From: an uncultured Bacteroidales bacterium
GTDB taxonomy: Bacteria; Bacteroidota; Bacteroidia; Bacteroidales; Paludibacteraceae
DNA length: 64,000 bases
Direction: 5' to 3'
Assembly (NCBI GenBank): GCA_934667275.1
Contig: CAKULK010000001.1
Span: 290,021 to 354,020 of the forward strand
How positions within the stretch are numbered: position 1 is the first letter of the stretch; each line of letters starts with the position of its first letter. The position numbers and the translations under genes were made by a program. This document shows positions 1-8,444 of this stretch, piece by piece. Under the pieces are notes generated by a model that saw only the letters and a program-made list of their open reading frames with translations, made no database searches and was not told the DNA's origin.

Positions 1-597
1 AACGGGGCAGACGGCGTAAAAGTAGGTATCGGTCCGGGGTCTATATGCACGACGCGTATCATCGCGGGGGTAGGCGTACCGCAACTGACGGCTATCTTCA
101 ATGTAGCGGAAGCGTTGCGCGGCACGGGTGTGCCGATGATTGCCGACGGCGGTTTGCGCTACTCGGGTGATGTGGTCAAGGCACTGGCTGCGGGCGGCAA
201 CTGCGTGATGTGCGGGTCAATGTTCGCAGGTACGGACGAGGCACCGGGCGAGACGATTATCTACAACGGACGTAAGTTCAAGACCTACCGCGGTATGGGG
301 TCGATAGACGCAATGAAAGCCGGTTCGGCTGACCGCTATTTCCAAGGCGCGGAGAAGAATATATCGAAACTCGTGCCCGAAGGTATCGTGGGACGCGTGC
401 CGTACAAAGGGACGGTGTCGGAGACGATCTACCAACTGCTGGGCGGTCTGCGCTCGGGTATGGGTTATGTAGGTGCACACAATCTGGCGGAACTGCAGAC
501 GGCGAAGTTTGTGAAGATCACCGCCGCAGGTATGAGCGAAAGCCACCCGCACGATATTACCATTACATCCGAAGCCCCCAACTACAGCACGAAATAA
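1..597 (+). CDS. guaB: IMP dehydrogenase, C-terminal part (cut by window start)
   Basis: Converts IMP to XMP with NAD, the committed step to GMP. The open frame runs from base 1, so the N-terminus and CBS domains lie outside the window. The first residues contain the catalytic loop GPGSICTTR with the active-site cysteine, followed by the GVGVPQ and GGLRYSGDV segments of the TIM barrel and a normal C-terminus ending in STK. It sits 133 bases before guaA, which uses its product XMP. The identity is certain from the catalytic loop; only length and start are unknown. Confidence 0.96.
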   Translation, partial: NGADGVKVGIGPGSICTTRIIAGVGVPQLTAIFNVAEALRGTGVPMIADGGLRYSGDVVKALAAGGNCVMCGSMFAGTDEAPGETIIYNGRKFKTYRGMGSIDAMKAGSADRYFQGAEKNISKLVPEGIVGRVPYKGTVSETIYQLLGGLRSGMGYVGAHNLAELQTAKFVKITAAGMSESHPHDITITSEAPNYSTK

Positions 598-730
598 TTT
601 TGTTTTTTGTTGGCATCTTTTCGCCTTGTGCTCGGTCGTTATGAACCACATAACTCCCTCACACAAAACAAAAATCTGCCGAACAAAAAAGCAAAATTTT
701 AATTACCGATAGTGTCAGATAATTTTTACA

Positions 731-2272
731 ATGCAGAAAATCATAATACTTGACTTTGGCAGTCAGACCACGCAACTGATCGGGCGGCGGGTACGCGAAC
801 TCGATACATTCTGCGAGATACTGCCCTACAACAAATATCCCGAGGATGACTCCGATGTGATCGGCGTTATCCTCTCGGGTTCGCCGCTGAGCGTGTATGC
901 CGACGATGCGTTTCACGCGGACTTGTCGCATATCCGCGGGCGGTTGCCGATACTCGGTATCTGCTATGGCGCACAATACATGAGCCACATCTATGGCGGC
1001 AAAGTGGAGAGCGCAGGCACGCGTGAGTACGGACGCCAGAATCTCCTATATATAAATAAGGAGTGTCCGCTTTTCCGTGGTTTCGACGACAACTCGCAGG
1101 TATGGATGTCGCATGGCGACAGTATCACCCGTGTTCCGGAGGGGGCAGAGGTGGTGGCTTCTACCGAGACTGTCAAAAACGCTGCTTACTATCTTCCCGC
1201 GCCGGAGGGCAATGCCAACGCACCTATCTTCGGCACACAGTTCCACCCCGAGGTGTTCCATTCTTTGCAGGGGACACTCTTGCTGCGAAATTTCGTGGTG
1301 GACGTATGCGGCAGCAAGCAGGAATGGAGCGCGGACGCATTTGTGGAGAGCACGGTGCGCGAACTCAAAGCGCAGATTGGCACCGACCGTGTGATTCTCG
1401 GTCTGTCGGGCGGCGTGGACTCATCGGTGGTAGCCGTATTGCTCAACAAGGCGATTGGCGACCAACTCACGTGTATCTTTGTGGACCATGGCATGCTCCG
1501 CAAAAACGAGTTCCACGATGTCATGCGCGACTATGAGTGCCTCGGACTCAACGTCATCGGCGTGGACGCAAGCGAGAAATTCCTCGCAGACCTCGCGGGA
1601 GTGAAAGAGCCGGAGCGCAAACGCAAGATTATCGGCCGCGACTTTGTGGAGGTCTTCAACGCCGAGGCGAAGAAAATCACCGATGCCAAGTGGCTCGCGC
1701 AGGGAACTATCTACCCCGACCGCATTGAGAGTCTGAACATTACGGGCAAGGTCATCAAGAGCCACCACAATGTGGGTGGTCTGCCCGAGGAAATGCACCT
1801 GCAACTCTGTGAGCCGCTCAAATGGCTTTTCAAGGACGAGGTACGTCGTGTAGGTCGTTCCATGGGTATGCCCGAGCACCTCATCACACGCCATCCGTTC
1901 CCCGGACCGGGGCTGGCGGTGCGTATTCTGGGCGACATCACACGCGAGAAAGTGCGTATTCTGCAAGACGCCGACGATATATTTATTCGCAACCTCCGCG
2001 AGGCGGGTCTCTACGATGAGATTTGGCAGGCGGGTGCAATCCTCCTCAGTGAGGTGCGTTCGGTAGGTGTGATGGGCGATGAGCGCACCTATGAGAATCC
2101 GGTGGCACTCCGTGCCGTAACATCCTCCGACGCCATGACTGCCGACTGGGCACATATCCCGTATGAGGTCTTGGCAAAGGTCAGCAACGAGATTATCAAC
2201 AAGGTGCAGGGGGTCAATCGCGTATGCTACGACATCTCCTCCAAACCGCCCGCAACTATCGAGTGGGAATAA
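731..2272 (+). CDS. guaA: GMP synthase (glutamine-hydrolysing)
   Basis: Makes GMP from XMP, ATP and glutamine. Residues 1-190 are a class I glutamine amidotransferase domain with nucleophile Cys78 in LGICYGAQ and the His172/Glu174 pair in FHPEVF. The ATP pyrophosphatase domain follows with P-loop LSGGVDSS near 225-232. The C-terminal dimerisation domain ends in the conserved SSKPPATIEWE. At 513 residues it is full length. The ATG is the only sensible start for the MQKIIILDFGSQ N-terminus. It lies between guaB and purE in the purine cluster. Confidence 0.98.
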   Translation: MQKIIILDFGSQTTQLIGRRVRELDTFCEILPYNKYPEDDSDVIGVILSGSPLSVYADDAFHADLSHIRGRLPILGICYGAQYMSHIYGGKVESAGTREYGRQNLLYINKECPLFRGFDDNSQVWMSHGDSITRVPEGAEVVASTETVKNAAYYLPAPEGNANAPIFGTQFHPEVFHSLQGTLLLRNFVVDVCGSKQEWSADAFVESTVRELKAQIGTDRVILGLSGGVDSSVVAVLLNKAIGDQLTCIFVDHGMLRKNEFHDVMRDYECLGLNVIGVDASEKFLADLAGVKEPERKRKIIGRDFVEVFNAEAKKITDAKWLAQGTIYPDRIESLNITGKVIKSHHNVGGLPEEMHLQLCEPLKWLFKDEVRRVGRSMGMPEHLITRHPFPGPGLAVRILGDITREKVRILQDADDIFIRNLREAGLYDEIWQAGAILLSEVRSVGVMGDERTYENPVALRAVTSSDAMTADWAHIPYEVLAKVSNEIINKVQGVNRVCYDISSKPPATIEWE

Positions 2273-2390
2273 GAGGTATTTATGAATTATGAATGAAGAA
2301 TTATGAATGAAATGGGGAGTTGAACGCATAAACGGATTAAACCTGTTCAACTACGCATAAACTCATAAATTTCTAAACCAATAAACAATA
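2273..2390 (+). repeat. Intergenic direct and inverted repeats before purE
   Basis: The 118-bp gap carries two near-copies of GAATTATGAATGA with a 14-base period near 2285-2311. It also has an 8-bp perfect inverted repeat AGTTGAAC (2318-2325) / GTTCAACT (2345-2352), and two copies of CGCATAAAC. No Bacteroidetes promoter match was found. CATAAAC-type words recur before purM and purT. Confidence 0.5.
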
Positions 2391-2858
2391 ATGAAAGTAG
2401 GAGTAATTATGGGCAGTACGTCCGATTTGGACGTGATGATGCCCGCTATCCAAACCCTGGAAGAGTTTGGTATTGAGGTAGATAAGCGCGTTATCAGTGC
2501 TCACCGTGCGCCGCACGCACTCATGGAGTGGACAGAGAGCGCACGCGAGCGCGGACTGAGCGTTATCATTGCCGGTGCAGGCGGAGCCGCCCACCTCGCA
2601 GGTGTCATAGCCGGTCTGACCACCCTTCCCGTCATAGGTGTGCCGGTACGTTCCAAGACCCTCGACGGACTTGACAGCCTGTTGAGCATGGTGCAGATGC
2701 CGAGTGGTATTCCGGTGGCATGCGTGGCTATCAACGGTGCGAAGAACGCAGCCTTGCTGGCTATCCAGATGCTTGCGCTCAACGATGCCGACCTGCTTGC
2801 CCGATTGGAGGAATTCCGTCGCAAGCAAACCGAGAAAGTACTGAGCGCAACTATTTAA
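2391..2858 (+). CDS. purE: N5-carboxyaminoimidazole ribonucleotide mutase
   Basis: Purine step 6, producing CAIR. The 155-residue protein has the phosphate-binding GSTSD loop (8-12), the catalytic His38 in SAHRAP, GAGGAAHLAG, and SMVQMPSGIPV near the C-terminal half. The last motif resembles class I bacterial PurE, which acts on N5-CAIR made by PurK. No purK lies in this window, although nearly every other purine gene does. Either purK is elsewhere, or this enzyme takes CO2 directly like class II PurE; sequence alone does not decide. Family assignment is firm. Confidence 0.95.
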   Translation: MKVGVIMGSTSDLDVMMPAIQTLEEFGIEVDKRVISAHRAPHALMEWTESARERGLSVIIAGAGGAAHLAGVIAGLTTLPVIGVPVRSKTLDGLDSLLSMVQMPSGIPVACVAINGAKNAALLAIQMLALNDADLLARLEEFRRKQTEKVLSATI

Positions 2859-2890
2859 GGAATGTTCCATAATTCCAATCGCGTCAAATA

Positions 2891-2934
2891 GCAAGGGATG
2901 AGCAAGGGATAAGCAACCTATAACTATCCTATAA
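2891..2934 (+). repeat. 11-bp phased repeat array A
   Basis: Four consecutive 11-mers with drifting sequence but fixed register: GCAAGGGATGA (2891), GCAAGGGATAA (2902), GCAACCTATAA (2913) and CTATCCTATAA (2924). It lies in the purE-purL gap, 72 bases before the purL start. One of at least seven arrays of the same period in this window. Confidence 0.8.
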
Positions 2935-3006
2935 CAAATGTACGGGCAATGATAATGTTCCAAATGGCGCATATTTGCCCCAAAGAAAACAGATAAAACC
3001 AACAAC

Positions 3007-6000
3007 ATGGCAAATTATCGCATATATGTAGAGAAGCGCGAAGCCTTTCGTGTGGAGGCGGAGAGTCTGCGACAGGAGTTGAACGAGAACTTGCAACTCC
3101 ATATCGCGCAATTGCGCTACATCAATGTCTATGACTTGTTCGGGTTCACTCCCGAACTGCTTGAGCAGAGTCGTTACAGCGTCTTCGGAGAGGTGGTAAC
3201 TGACATAGTATCAGATACTTGCGACCTTGCAGGCAAACGCTGCTTGGCTGTGGAGTACATACCCGGTCAGTTCGACCAACGTGCTTCGTCGGCAGTGGAT
3301 TGTGTGCATCTCATCGACCCGAATGTGGACATCGAGATACGCAGCGCACGCCTGCTCATCTTCGACGACACCGTGAACGACGCGGACCTCGCACGTATTC
3401 GCCACTACTACATCAATGCGGTGGAGTCGCGCGAGAAAGACCTCTCACAGTTGGAGCAGATACAACACACCGACGTCAAACCGTTGGCACAATTAGACGG
3501 TTTCCTCAACCTCAAAGAGGAGGACTTGGCACCGTTCTGCAAGCAATGGGGGCTGGCGATGAACGCCGACGACTTGCGTGAGGTGTTGCACTATTTCACC
3601 AAAGAGCAACGCAACCCCACAGAGACCGAATTGCGTATCCTCGACACCTATTGGTCTGACCACTGCCGACACACCACGTTCACAACCGTGTTGGAGACTA
3701 TCAAGATAGATGAGTCCTTTGTTCACGACGAGATAGAGAGTACACTGGGTATGTTCCACGATATTCGCACTGAACTTGGCCGTACTCATAAACCGCTGTG
3801 CCTCATGGAGTTAGCCACTATCGGCGCACGCTATTTGCGTAGCAAGGGCTTGCTCGACGATATGGAGCAGAGTGAAGAGAACAACGCTTGTTCGGTTTTC
3901 ATTGACGTGGATGTTGATGGCAAAACCGAGAAATGGCTCCTTCAGTTTAAGAACGAGACACACAACCACCCCACGGAGATTGAGCCTTTTGGTGGCGCAA
4001 GTACCTGTCTCGGTGGTGCAATACGAGACCCGTTGTCGGGGCGCGCGTATGTCTATCAGGCTATGCGCGTAACCGGTGCAGGCGACATCTACAAGCCTGT
4101 ATCAGAGACCATGGCGGGCAAACTGCCACAACAGATTATCTCCCGCAAGGCGGCGGCCGGCTACTCGTCCTATGGTAATCAGATAGGTCTGGCTACTACC
4201 CATGTGCGTGAGATTTACCACCCCGCCTATGTGGCAAAACGCTTGGAGGTAGGTGCTGTGGTGGGGGCAGTGCGTGCTGACGCTGTGCGTCGTGAGTCCC
4301 CTGCTGCGGGAGATGTTATCCTGTTGCTCGGCGGACGCACAGGGCGCGACGGTATAGGTGGTGCCACGGGTAGTAGCAAAGAGCATACCGAGGCGTCGCT
4401 CGAATCGTGTGGCTCCGAGGTGCAGAAAGGAAACGCACCGGAGGAACGCAAACTGCAACGACTGATGCGCCGTCCGGAGGCTACCCGGCTCATCAAAAAA
4501 TCGAATGACTTTGGCGCAGGCGGTGTGAGTGTCGCTATCGGCGAGTTGGCAGACGGGTTGGATATCTATCTCGACCGCGTGCCTACCAAATATGCAGGTC
4601 TTAATCCCACCGAACTGGCAATTTCCGAATCACAGGAGCGTATGGCGGTTGTGGTGGAAGCCAAAGACCGCGAGGAGATGGAACGCCTTTGTCAGCGTGA
4701 TAATATAGAGGTTACTTATGTGGCAGATGTTACCGCCACAGGTCGTATGCGCCAGTTCTACAAAGGCGGGATTGTCGCAGACCTGACGCGCGAGTTCATC
4801 GACAGCGCAGGTGCAAAGCACTATGCCGACGCCACTATCGGCGCAGTGGAGCAGCGCAATCCTTTCCGTCGCGAGATAGCAGGCAAGACCCTCACCGCGC
4901 GTATGGAGAACGCCTTGGCAGACCCCAACGTAACTTCGCAAAAGGGACTGATTGAGGAGTTCGATGCCACGATTGGCCGTAGCACGGTTTTGATGCCTTT
5001 TGGCGGACGCCTGCAGCAGACCGAGACCCAAGTGTCGGTACAGAAACTGCCTACCGACGGATATACCAACACGGCATCGATTATGGCGTTTGGTTACAAC
5101 CCGTTCATCTCAGAGTGGAGCCCGTACCACGGTGCAGCATACGCTGTAGTCGAGGCATGCACAAAAGTGGTGGCAGCAGGCGCGGACTATAGTCGTATGC
5201 GTTTCTCCTATCAGGAGTATTTTGAGCGCATGACCCACGACCCGCACACCTATGGCAAACCTCTCTCGGCATTGCTGGGTGCATTGAAGATGCAAGTCTT
5301 GCTCGGGCTGCCGTCTATCGGAGGAAAAGACTCTATGTCGGGTACGTTTGAGCATATCTCCGTGCCGCCCACGCTGATAGCGTTCGGTATCACCACTATG
5401 GGCGCAGACCGTGTCATCTCGCCGGAGTTGAAACAGGCAGGGCATGCACTTTATCTCATCAAACATACCCCCGAGAGCAACTATATGCCCTCTGTTCCGT
5501 GTCTGACTGCCAACTGGAAAGCCACGACCGAGGCGATTGCTGCGGGGAAAATTTGTGCAGCATACGCCATTGGCTTCGGAGGTGTGGCAGAGGCTGTCGC
5601 AAAAATGTCGTTCGGTAATGCCCTCGGCGTTGAGATACAGATAGATGAGAACGAACTCTTCGACTACCAATACGGTTCTATCCTTGTGGAAGCAACCTGC
5701 CCGCTGGATATGGAAAATGCTATCCTGTTGGGACATGTTGTAGAGGGTAATATGCTGACTATCAACGGCGAAGCAATGTCGCGTGAGCATTTGCACGAGG
5801 CTTGTTGCGCACCTTATACACGGGTCTATCCCGCTGCCGTGCCGGCGAAACATCAAGCCCTGCTGCCTGCGGGCGTAGAGGCTCAGGCACCAAAGAAGGC
5901 ACCGTTGGTGTATGCGGGCGAGGCGGTGGAACATCCTACAGTGTATATTCCTGTCTTCCCGGGGACCAACTGCGACTACGATAGTGCCAAAGCATGGCGC

Positions 6001-6735
6001 AACGCGGGGGCTGTGGTGGAGACCACCGTCTTCCGTAACCTGACGGGAGCAGATGTACTCGCCTCCATCGACGAGATGGTAGAGCATATCAATCGCGCAC
6101 ATATATTGATGTTCGTGGGTGGTTTCTCGGCAGGTGATGAGCCGGACGGAAGTGGCAAGTTCATCGCGTCGGTTATCAATAATATAAAGGTGTCGGCGGC
6201 AATAGAGTCGCTTATCGCACGCGGCGGACTTATTTTGGGTATCTGCAATGGTTTCCAGGCACTTGTCAAGAGCGGTCTTCTGCCCTATGGCAAGACAGGC
6301 AGTGTTACTACGCAGTCGCCGACTCTCTTCCGCAACGACATCAATCGCCACGTATCGCAAATGGTAACGACCGTCGTCGCTTCCACCAACAGCCCTTGGT
6401 TGAGCAATATGCAACAGGGCGACGCACACACGATAGCCGTCAGTCATGGCGAGGGTAAGTTTGTTGTGTCGGAGGCATTGGCAGCCGAGTTGTTCCGCAA
6501 TGGGCAAGTGGCGTTCCGTTATGCCGACCCCGTTACTTTGCAACCGACCATGCAGTCGCCGGCAAACCCCAACGGTTCTTACTATGCTATCGAGGGTATC
6601 ATCTCGCCAAACGGACAGATATTGGGTAAGATGGCGCACTCCGAGCGATACGAGGACAATGTTTTCAAGAATATCAGCGGACAGAAACGCCAGACCTTGT
6701 TCGACAATGCTGTGCGTTATTTCCGCAAGAAATAA
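3007..6735 (+). CDS. purL: Phosphoribosylformylglycinamidine synthase (long single-chain form)
   Basis: Purine step 4: FGAR + glutamine + ATP gives FGAM. At 1242 residues it is the fused large form that needs no separate PurS/PurQ. The N-terminal part is the PurS-like and linker region. Two AIRS-type ATP-binding halves follow, with TYWSDHCRHTTF near 215-226 and FKNETHNHPTE near 315-325. The C-terminal class I amidotransferase begins at VFPGTNCDYDSA, with nucleophile Cys1080 in LGICNGFQ. The ATG at 3007 follows the 11-bp repeat array. Complete and intact. Confidence 0.98.
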   Translation: MANYRIYVEKREAFRVEAESLRQELNENLQLHIAQLRYINVYDLFGFTPELLEQSRYSVFGEVVTDIVSDTCDLAGKRCLAVEYIPGQFDQRASSAVDCVHLIDPNVDIEIRSARLLIFDDTVNDADLARIRHYYINAVESREKDLSQLEQIQHTDVKPLAQLDGFLNLKEEDLAPFCKQWGLAMNADDLREVLHYFTKEQRNPTETELRILDTYWSDHCRHTTFTTVLETIKIDESFVHDEIESTLGMFHDIRTELGRTHKPLCLMELATIGARYLRSKGLLDDMEQSEENNACSVFIDVDVDGKTEKWLLQFKNETHNHPTEIEPFGGASTCLGGAIRDPLSGRAYVYQAMRVTGAGDIYKPVSETMAGKLPQQIISRKAAAGYSSYGNQIGLATTHVREIYHPAYVAKRLEVGAVVGAVRADAVRRESPAAGDVILLLGGRTGRDGIGGATGSSKEHTEASLESCGSEVQKGNAPEERKLQRLMRRPEATRLIKKSNDFGAGGVSVAIGELADGLDIYLDRVPTKYAGLNPTELAISESQERMAVVVEAKDREEMERLCQRDNIEVTYVADVTATGRMRQFYKGGIVADLTREFIDSAGAKHYADATIGAVEQRNPFRREIAGKTLTARMENALADPNVTSQKGLIEEFDATIGRSTVLMPFGGRLQQTETQVSVQKLPTDGYTNTASIMAFGYNPFISEWSPYHGAAYAVVEACTKVVAAGADYSRMRFSYQEYFERMTHDPHTYGKPLSALLGALKMQVLLGLPSIGGKDSMSGTFEHISVPPTLIAFGITTMGADRVISPELKQAGHALYLIKHTPESNYMPSVPCLTANWKATTEAIAAGKICAAYAIGFGGVAEAVAKMSFGNALGVEIQIDENELFDYQYGSILVEATCPLDMENAILLGHVVEGNMLTINGEAMSREHLHEACCAPYTRVYPAAVPAKHQALLPAGVEAQAPKKAPLVYAGEAVEHPTVYIPVFPGTNCDYDSAKAWRNAGAVVETTVFRNLTGADVLASIDEMVEHINRAHILMFVGGFSAGDEPDGSGKFIASVINNIKVSAAIESLIARGGLILGICNGFQALVKSGLLPYGKTGSVTTQSPTLFRNDINRHVSQMVTTVVASTNSPWLSNMQQGDAHTIAVSHGEGKFVVSEALAAELFRNGQVAFRYADPVTLQPTMQSPANPNGSYYAIEGIISPNGQILGKMAHSERYEDNVFKNISGQKRQTLFDNAVRYFRKK

Positions 6736-6736
6736 T

Positions 6737-6791
6737 CGCTGTATTTTCCCTGTGGTTTCCCTGTGGATACCCTGAGGATAGCAGGACAAAA
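6737..6791 (+). repeat. 11-bp phased repeat array B
   Basis: Five 11-base units directly after the purL stop: CGCTGTATTTT (6737), CCCTGTGGTTT (6748), CCCTGTGGATA (6759), CCCTGAGGATA (6770) and GCAGGACAAAA (6781). The CCTGAGGATA word recurs at the ends of arrays C and G. Confidence 0.8.
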
Positions 6792-6824
6792 CGCATAAAC
6801 TGATAAACGCATAAACTAATAAAC
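6792..6824 (+). repeat. 8-bp tandem repeat in the purM leader
   Basis: Immediately after array B come four 8-mers: GCATAAAC, TGATAAAC, GCATAAAC and TAATAAAC, ending 8 bases before the purM ATG at 6833. A/T-rich leaders without Shine-Dalgarno are usual in Bacteroidetes. The exact 8-base period is the unusual part. Confidence 0.6.
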
Positions 6825-6832
6825 CATCAATA

Positions 6833-7861
6833 ATGGCACAACATTATGAAGCAGCCGGCGTGAACCTCGAAGCAGGATACGAGGTAGTAAGCCGTATCAA
6901 ATCGCATGTGAAATCGACTGCCCGCAAAGGTTCGATGGGCGGTATCGGCTCATTCGGAGGTATGTTCGACCTGAGTGCGCTCAACATCAAAGAACCGGTA
7001 CTCGTTTCGGGTACAGACGGTGTGGGGACGAAACTGAAACTCGCTTTCGAGTTAGACAAGCACGACACCATCGGTATCGACGCCGTGGCGATGTGTGTCA
7101 ACGATGTGTTGGCACAGGGTGCAGAGCCACTTATCTTCCTCGATTATGTGGCTATCGGGCATAATATCCCCGCCAAAGTGGAGGCTATCGTGGCTGGTGT
7201 GGCAGAGGGCTGCCGCCAAGCAGGTTGCGCGCTGGTCGGAGGTGAAACCGCCGAAATGCCGGGTATGTACGGCAATGGCGAGTACGACATCGCCGGCTAC
7301 ACCACCGGCGTAGTGGAGAAATCGAAACTCATCGACGGCAGCAAGGTGAAAGCAGGCGATGTGTTGGTGGGTATTCCTTCTACGGGCGTACACTCCAACG
7401 GATTCAGTCTTGTACGTAAGATTGTGGCAGACGCAGGACTCGACTTGCGCCGCGTATATCCCGAATTGAGCGCAGACAAGACGCTCGGCGAGGTGTTGCT
7501 CACCCCGACACAGATTTATGTGAAGCAGGTGCTCGACGTGATACACCAATTGGATGTACACGGCGTGGCGCATATCACGGGTGGTGGTTTCGACGAGAAT
7601 ATCCCGCGTATCCTTGGTGAAGGACAGGGTATCGTCATCAACGAGGGCAGTTGGACTATTCTGCCGGTGTTCCGTTGCTTGGAGAAATGGGGCAATATCC
7701 CCCATCGTGAGATGTACAACATCTTCAATATGGGTATCGGTATGGTGCTGGCTATGGACGAGAGCGAGGCACAACAGACCATCGACATCTTGGCAAAGCA
7801 CAATCTCCACGCCACCGTCATCGGTAGCATTGTATCGGGCGAAGGTGTAACTATTCGATAA
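6833..7861 (+). CDS. purM: Phosphoribosylformylglycinamidine cyclo-ligase (AIR synthase)
   Basis: Purine step 5, closing the imidazole ring of AIR with ATP. The 342-residue protein carries GSFGGMF, the metal/ATP motif SGTDGVGTKLKLA (about 60-70), VNDVLAQGAEPLIFLDY, GGETAEMPGMY and STGVHSNGFSLVR, all hallmarks of the AIRS family. The stop is followed after ten bases by the purN ATG, implying co-transcription. Nothing appears missing. Confidence 0.98.
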   Translation: MAQHYEAAGVNLEAGYEVVSRIKSHVKSTARKGSMGGIGSFGGMFDLSALNIKEPVLVSGTDGVGTKLKLAFELDKHDTIGIDAVAMCVNDVLAQGAEPLIFLDYVAIGHNIPAKVEAIVAGVAEGCRQAGCALVGGETAEMPGMYGNGEYDIAGYTTGVVEKSKLIDGSKVKAGDVLVGIPSTGVHSNGFSLVRKIVADAGLDLRRVYPELSADKTLGEVLLTPTQIYVKQVLDVIHQLDVHGVAHITGGGFDENIPRILGEGQGIVINEGSWTILPVFRCLEKWGNIPHREMYNIFNMGIGMVLAMDESEAQQTIDILAKHNLHATVIGSIVSGEGVTIR

Positions 7862-7871
7862 GGACGTGAAA

Positions 7872-8444
7872 ATGAAGCGTTTGGCAGTGTTTGCAAGCGG
7901 ACGGGGGTCGAATTTCGAGGCGATAGTGTCGGCATGCGAGAGCGGGCGAATCAACGCAGAAGTGGCGCTGTTGGTTTGTGACCGACCGGGTGCGGAAGTC
8001 ATCTCGCGCGCAGAGGCACACCGTGTGAAGTGTTTTGCCTTCTCCCCAAAAGACTATTCCGCCAAAGCCGACTACGAGAGCGAGATAATCGGGCTGTTGG
8101 AGCAGAACGGAGTGGAACTCATCTGCTTGGCAGGCTATATGCGACTGTTGTCGGAGGTACTGCTCAATCGTTACGAAGGAAGAATCATCAATATCCACCC
8201 GTCGTTGCTGCCCGCCTTCAAGGGCGCACATGCCATAGAACAGGCGTTTGAGTATGGGGTGAAGATATACGGCGTAACGATTCACTATGTGGACGCCACC
8301 ATGGACGGCGGGCGTATCATCGCACAGCAGGCGATACCCTACGAGGGACGCGACATTGCCGAATTGGAGATGATGTTACACGCATTGGAACATGAATTAT
8401 ATATAAATGTGATAAACAAACTAATAGCAGAAAACAAAATATGA
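7872..8444 (+). CDS. purN: Phosphoribosylglycinamide formyltransferase (folate-dependent)
   Basis: Purine step 3, using 10-formyl-THF. The ATG at 7872 gives the family N-terminus MKRLAVFASGRGSNFEA; a GTG six bases upstream is possible but less typical. Motifs include the phosphate-binding GRGSN, LAGYMRLLS, the catalytic NIHPSLLPAFKG and the DGGRII aspartate region. The stop TGA overlaps the purH ATG (ATGA at 8441-8444), indicating translational coupling. A second, formate-dependent enzyme for the same step (purT) lies downstream. Confidence 0.97.
   Translation: MKRLAVFASGRGSNFEAIVSACESGRINAEVALLVCDRPGAEVISRAEAHRVKCFAFSPKDYSAKADYESEIIGLLEQNGVELICLAGYMRLLSEVLLNRYEGRIINIHPSLLPAFKGAHAIEQAFEYGVKIYGVTIHYVDATMDGGRIIAQQAIPYEGRDIAELEMMLHALEHELYINVINKLIAENKI

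Noticed and set aside
595..602. TAATTTTG as a promoter -7 box for guaA
   Set aside because: It overlaps the guaB stop and lacks any TTG 19-21 bases upstream.
5110..6789. 559-residue open frame antisense to purL
   Set aside because: It lies wholly opposite a certain gene, is rich in Cys/His/Arg with no family resemblance, and mirrors the codon bias of purL.
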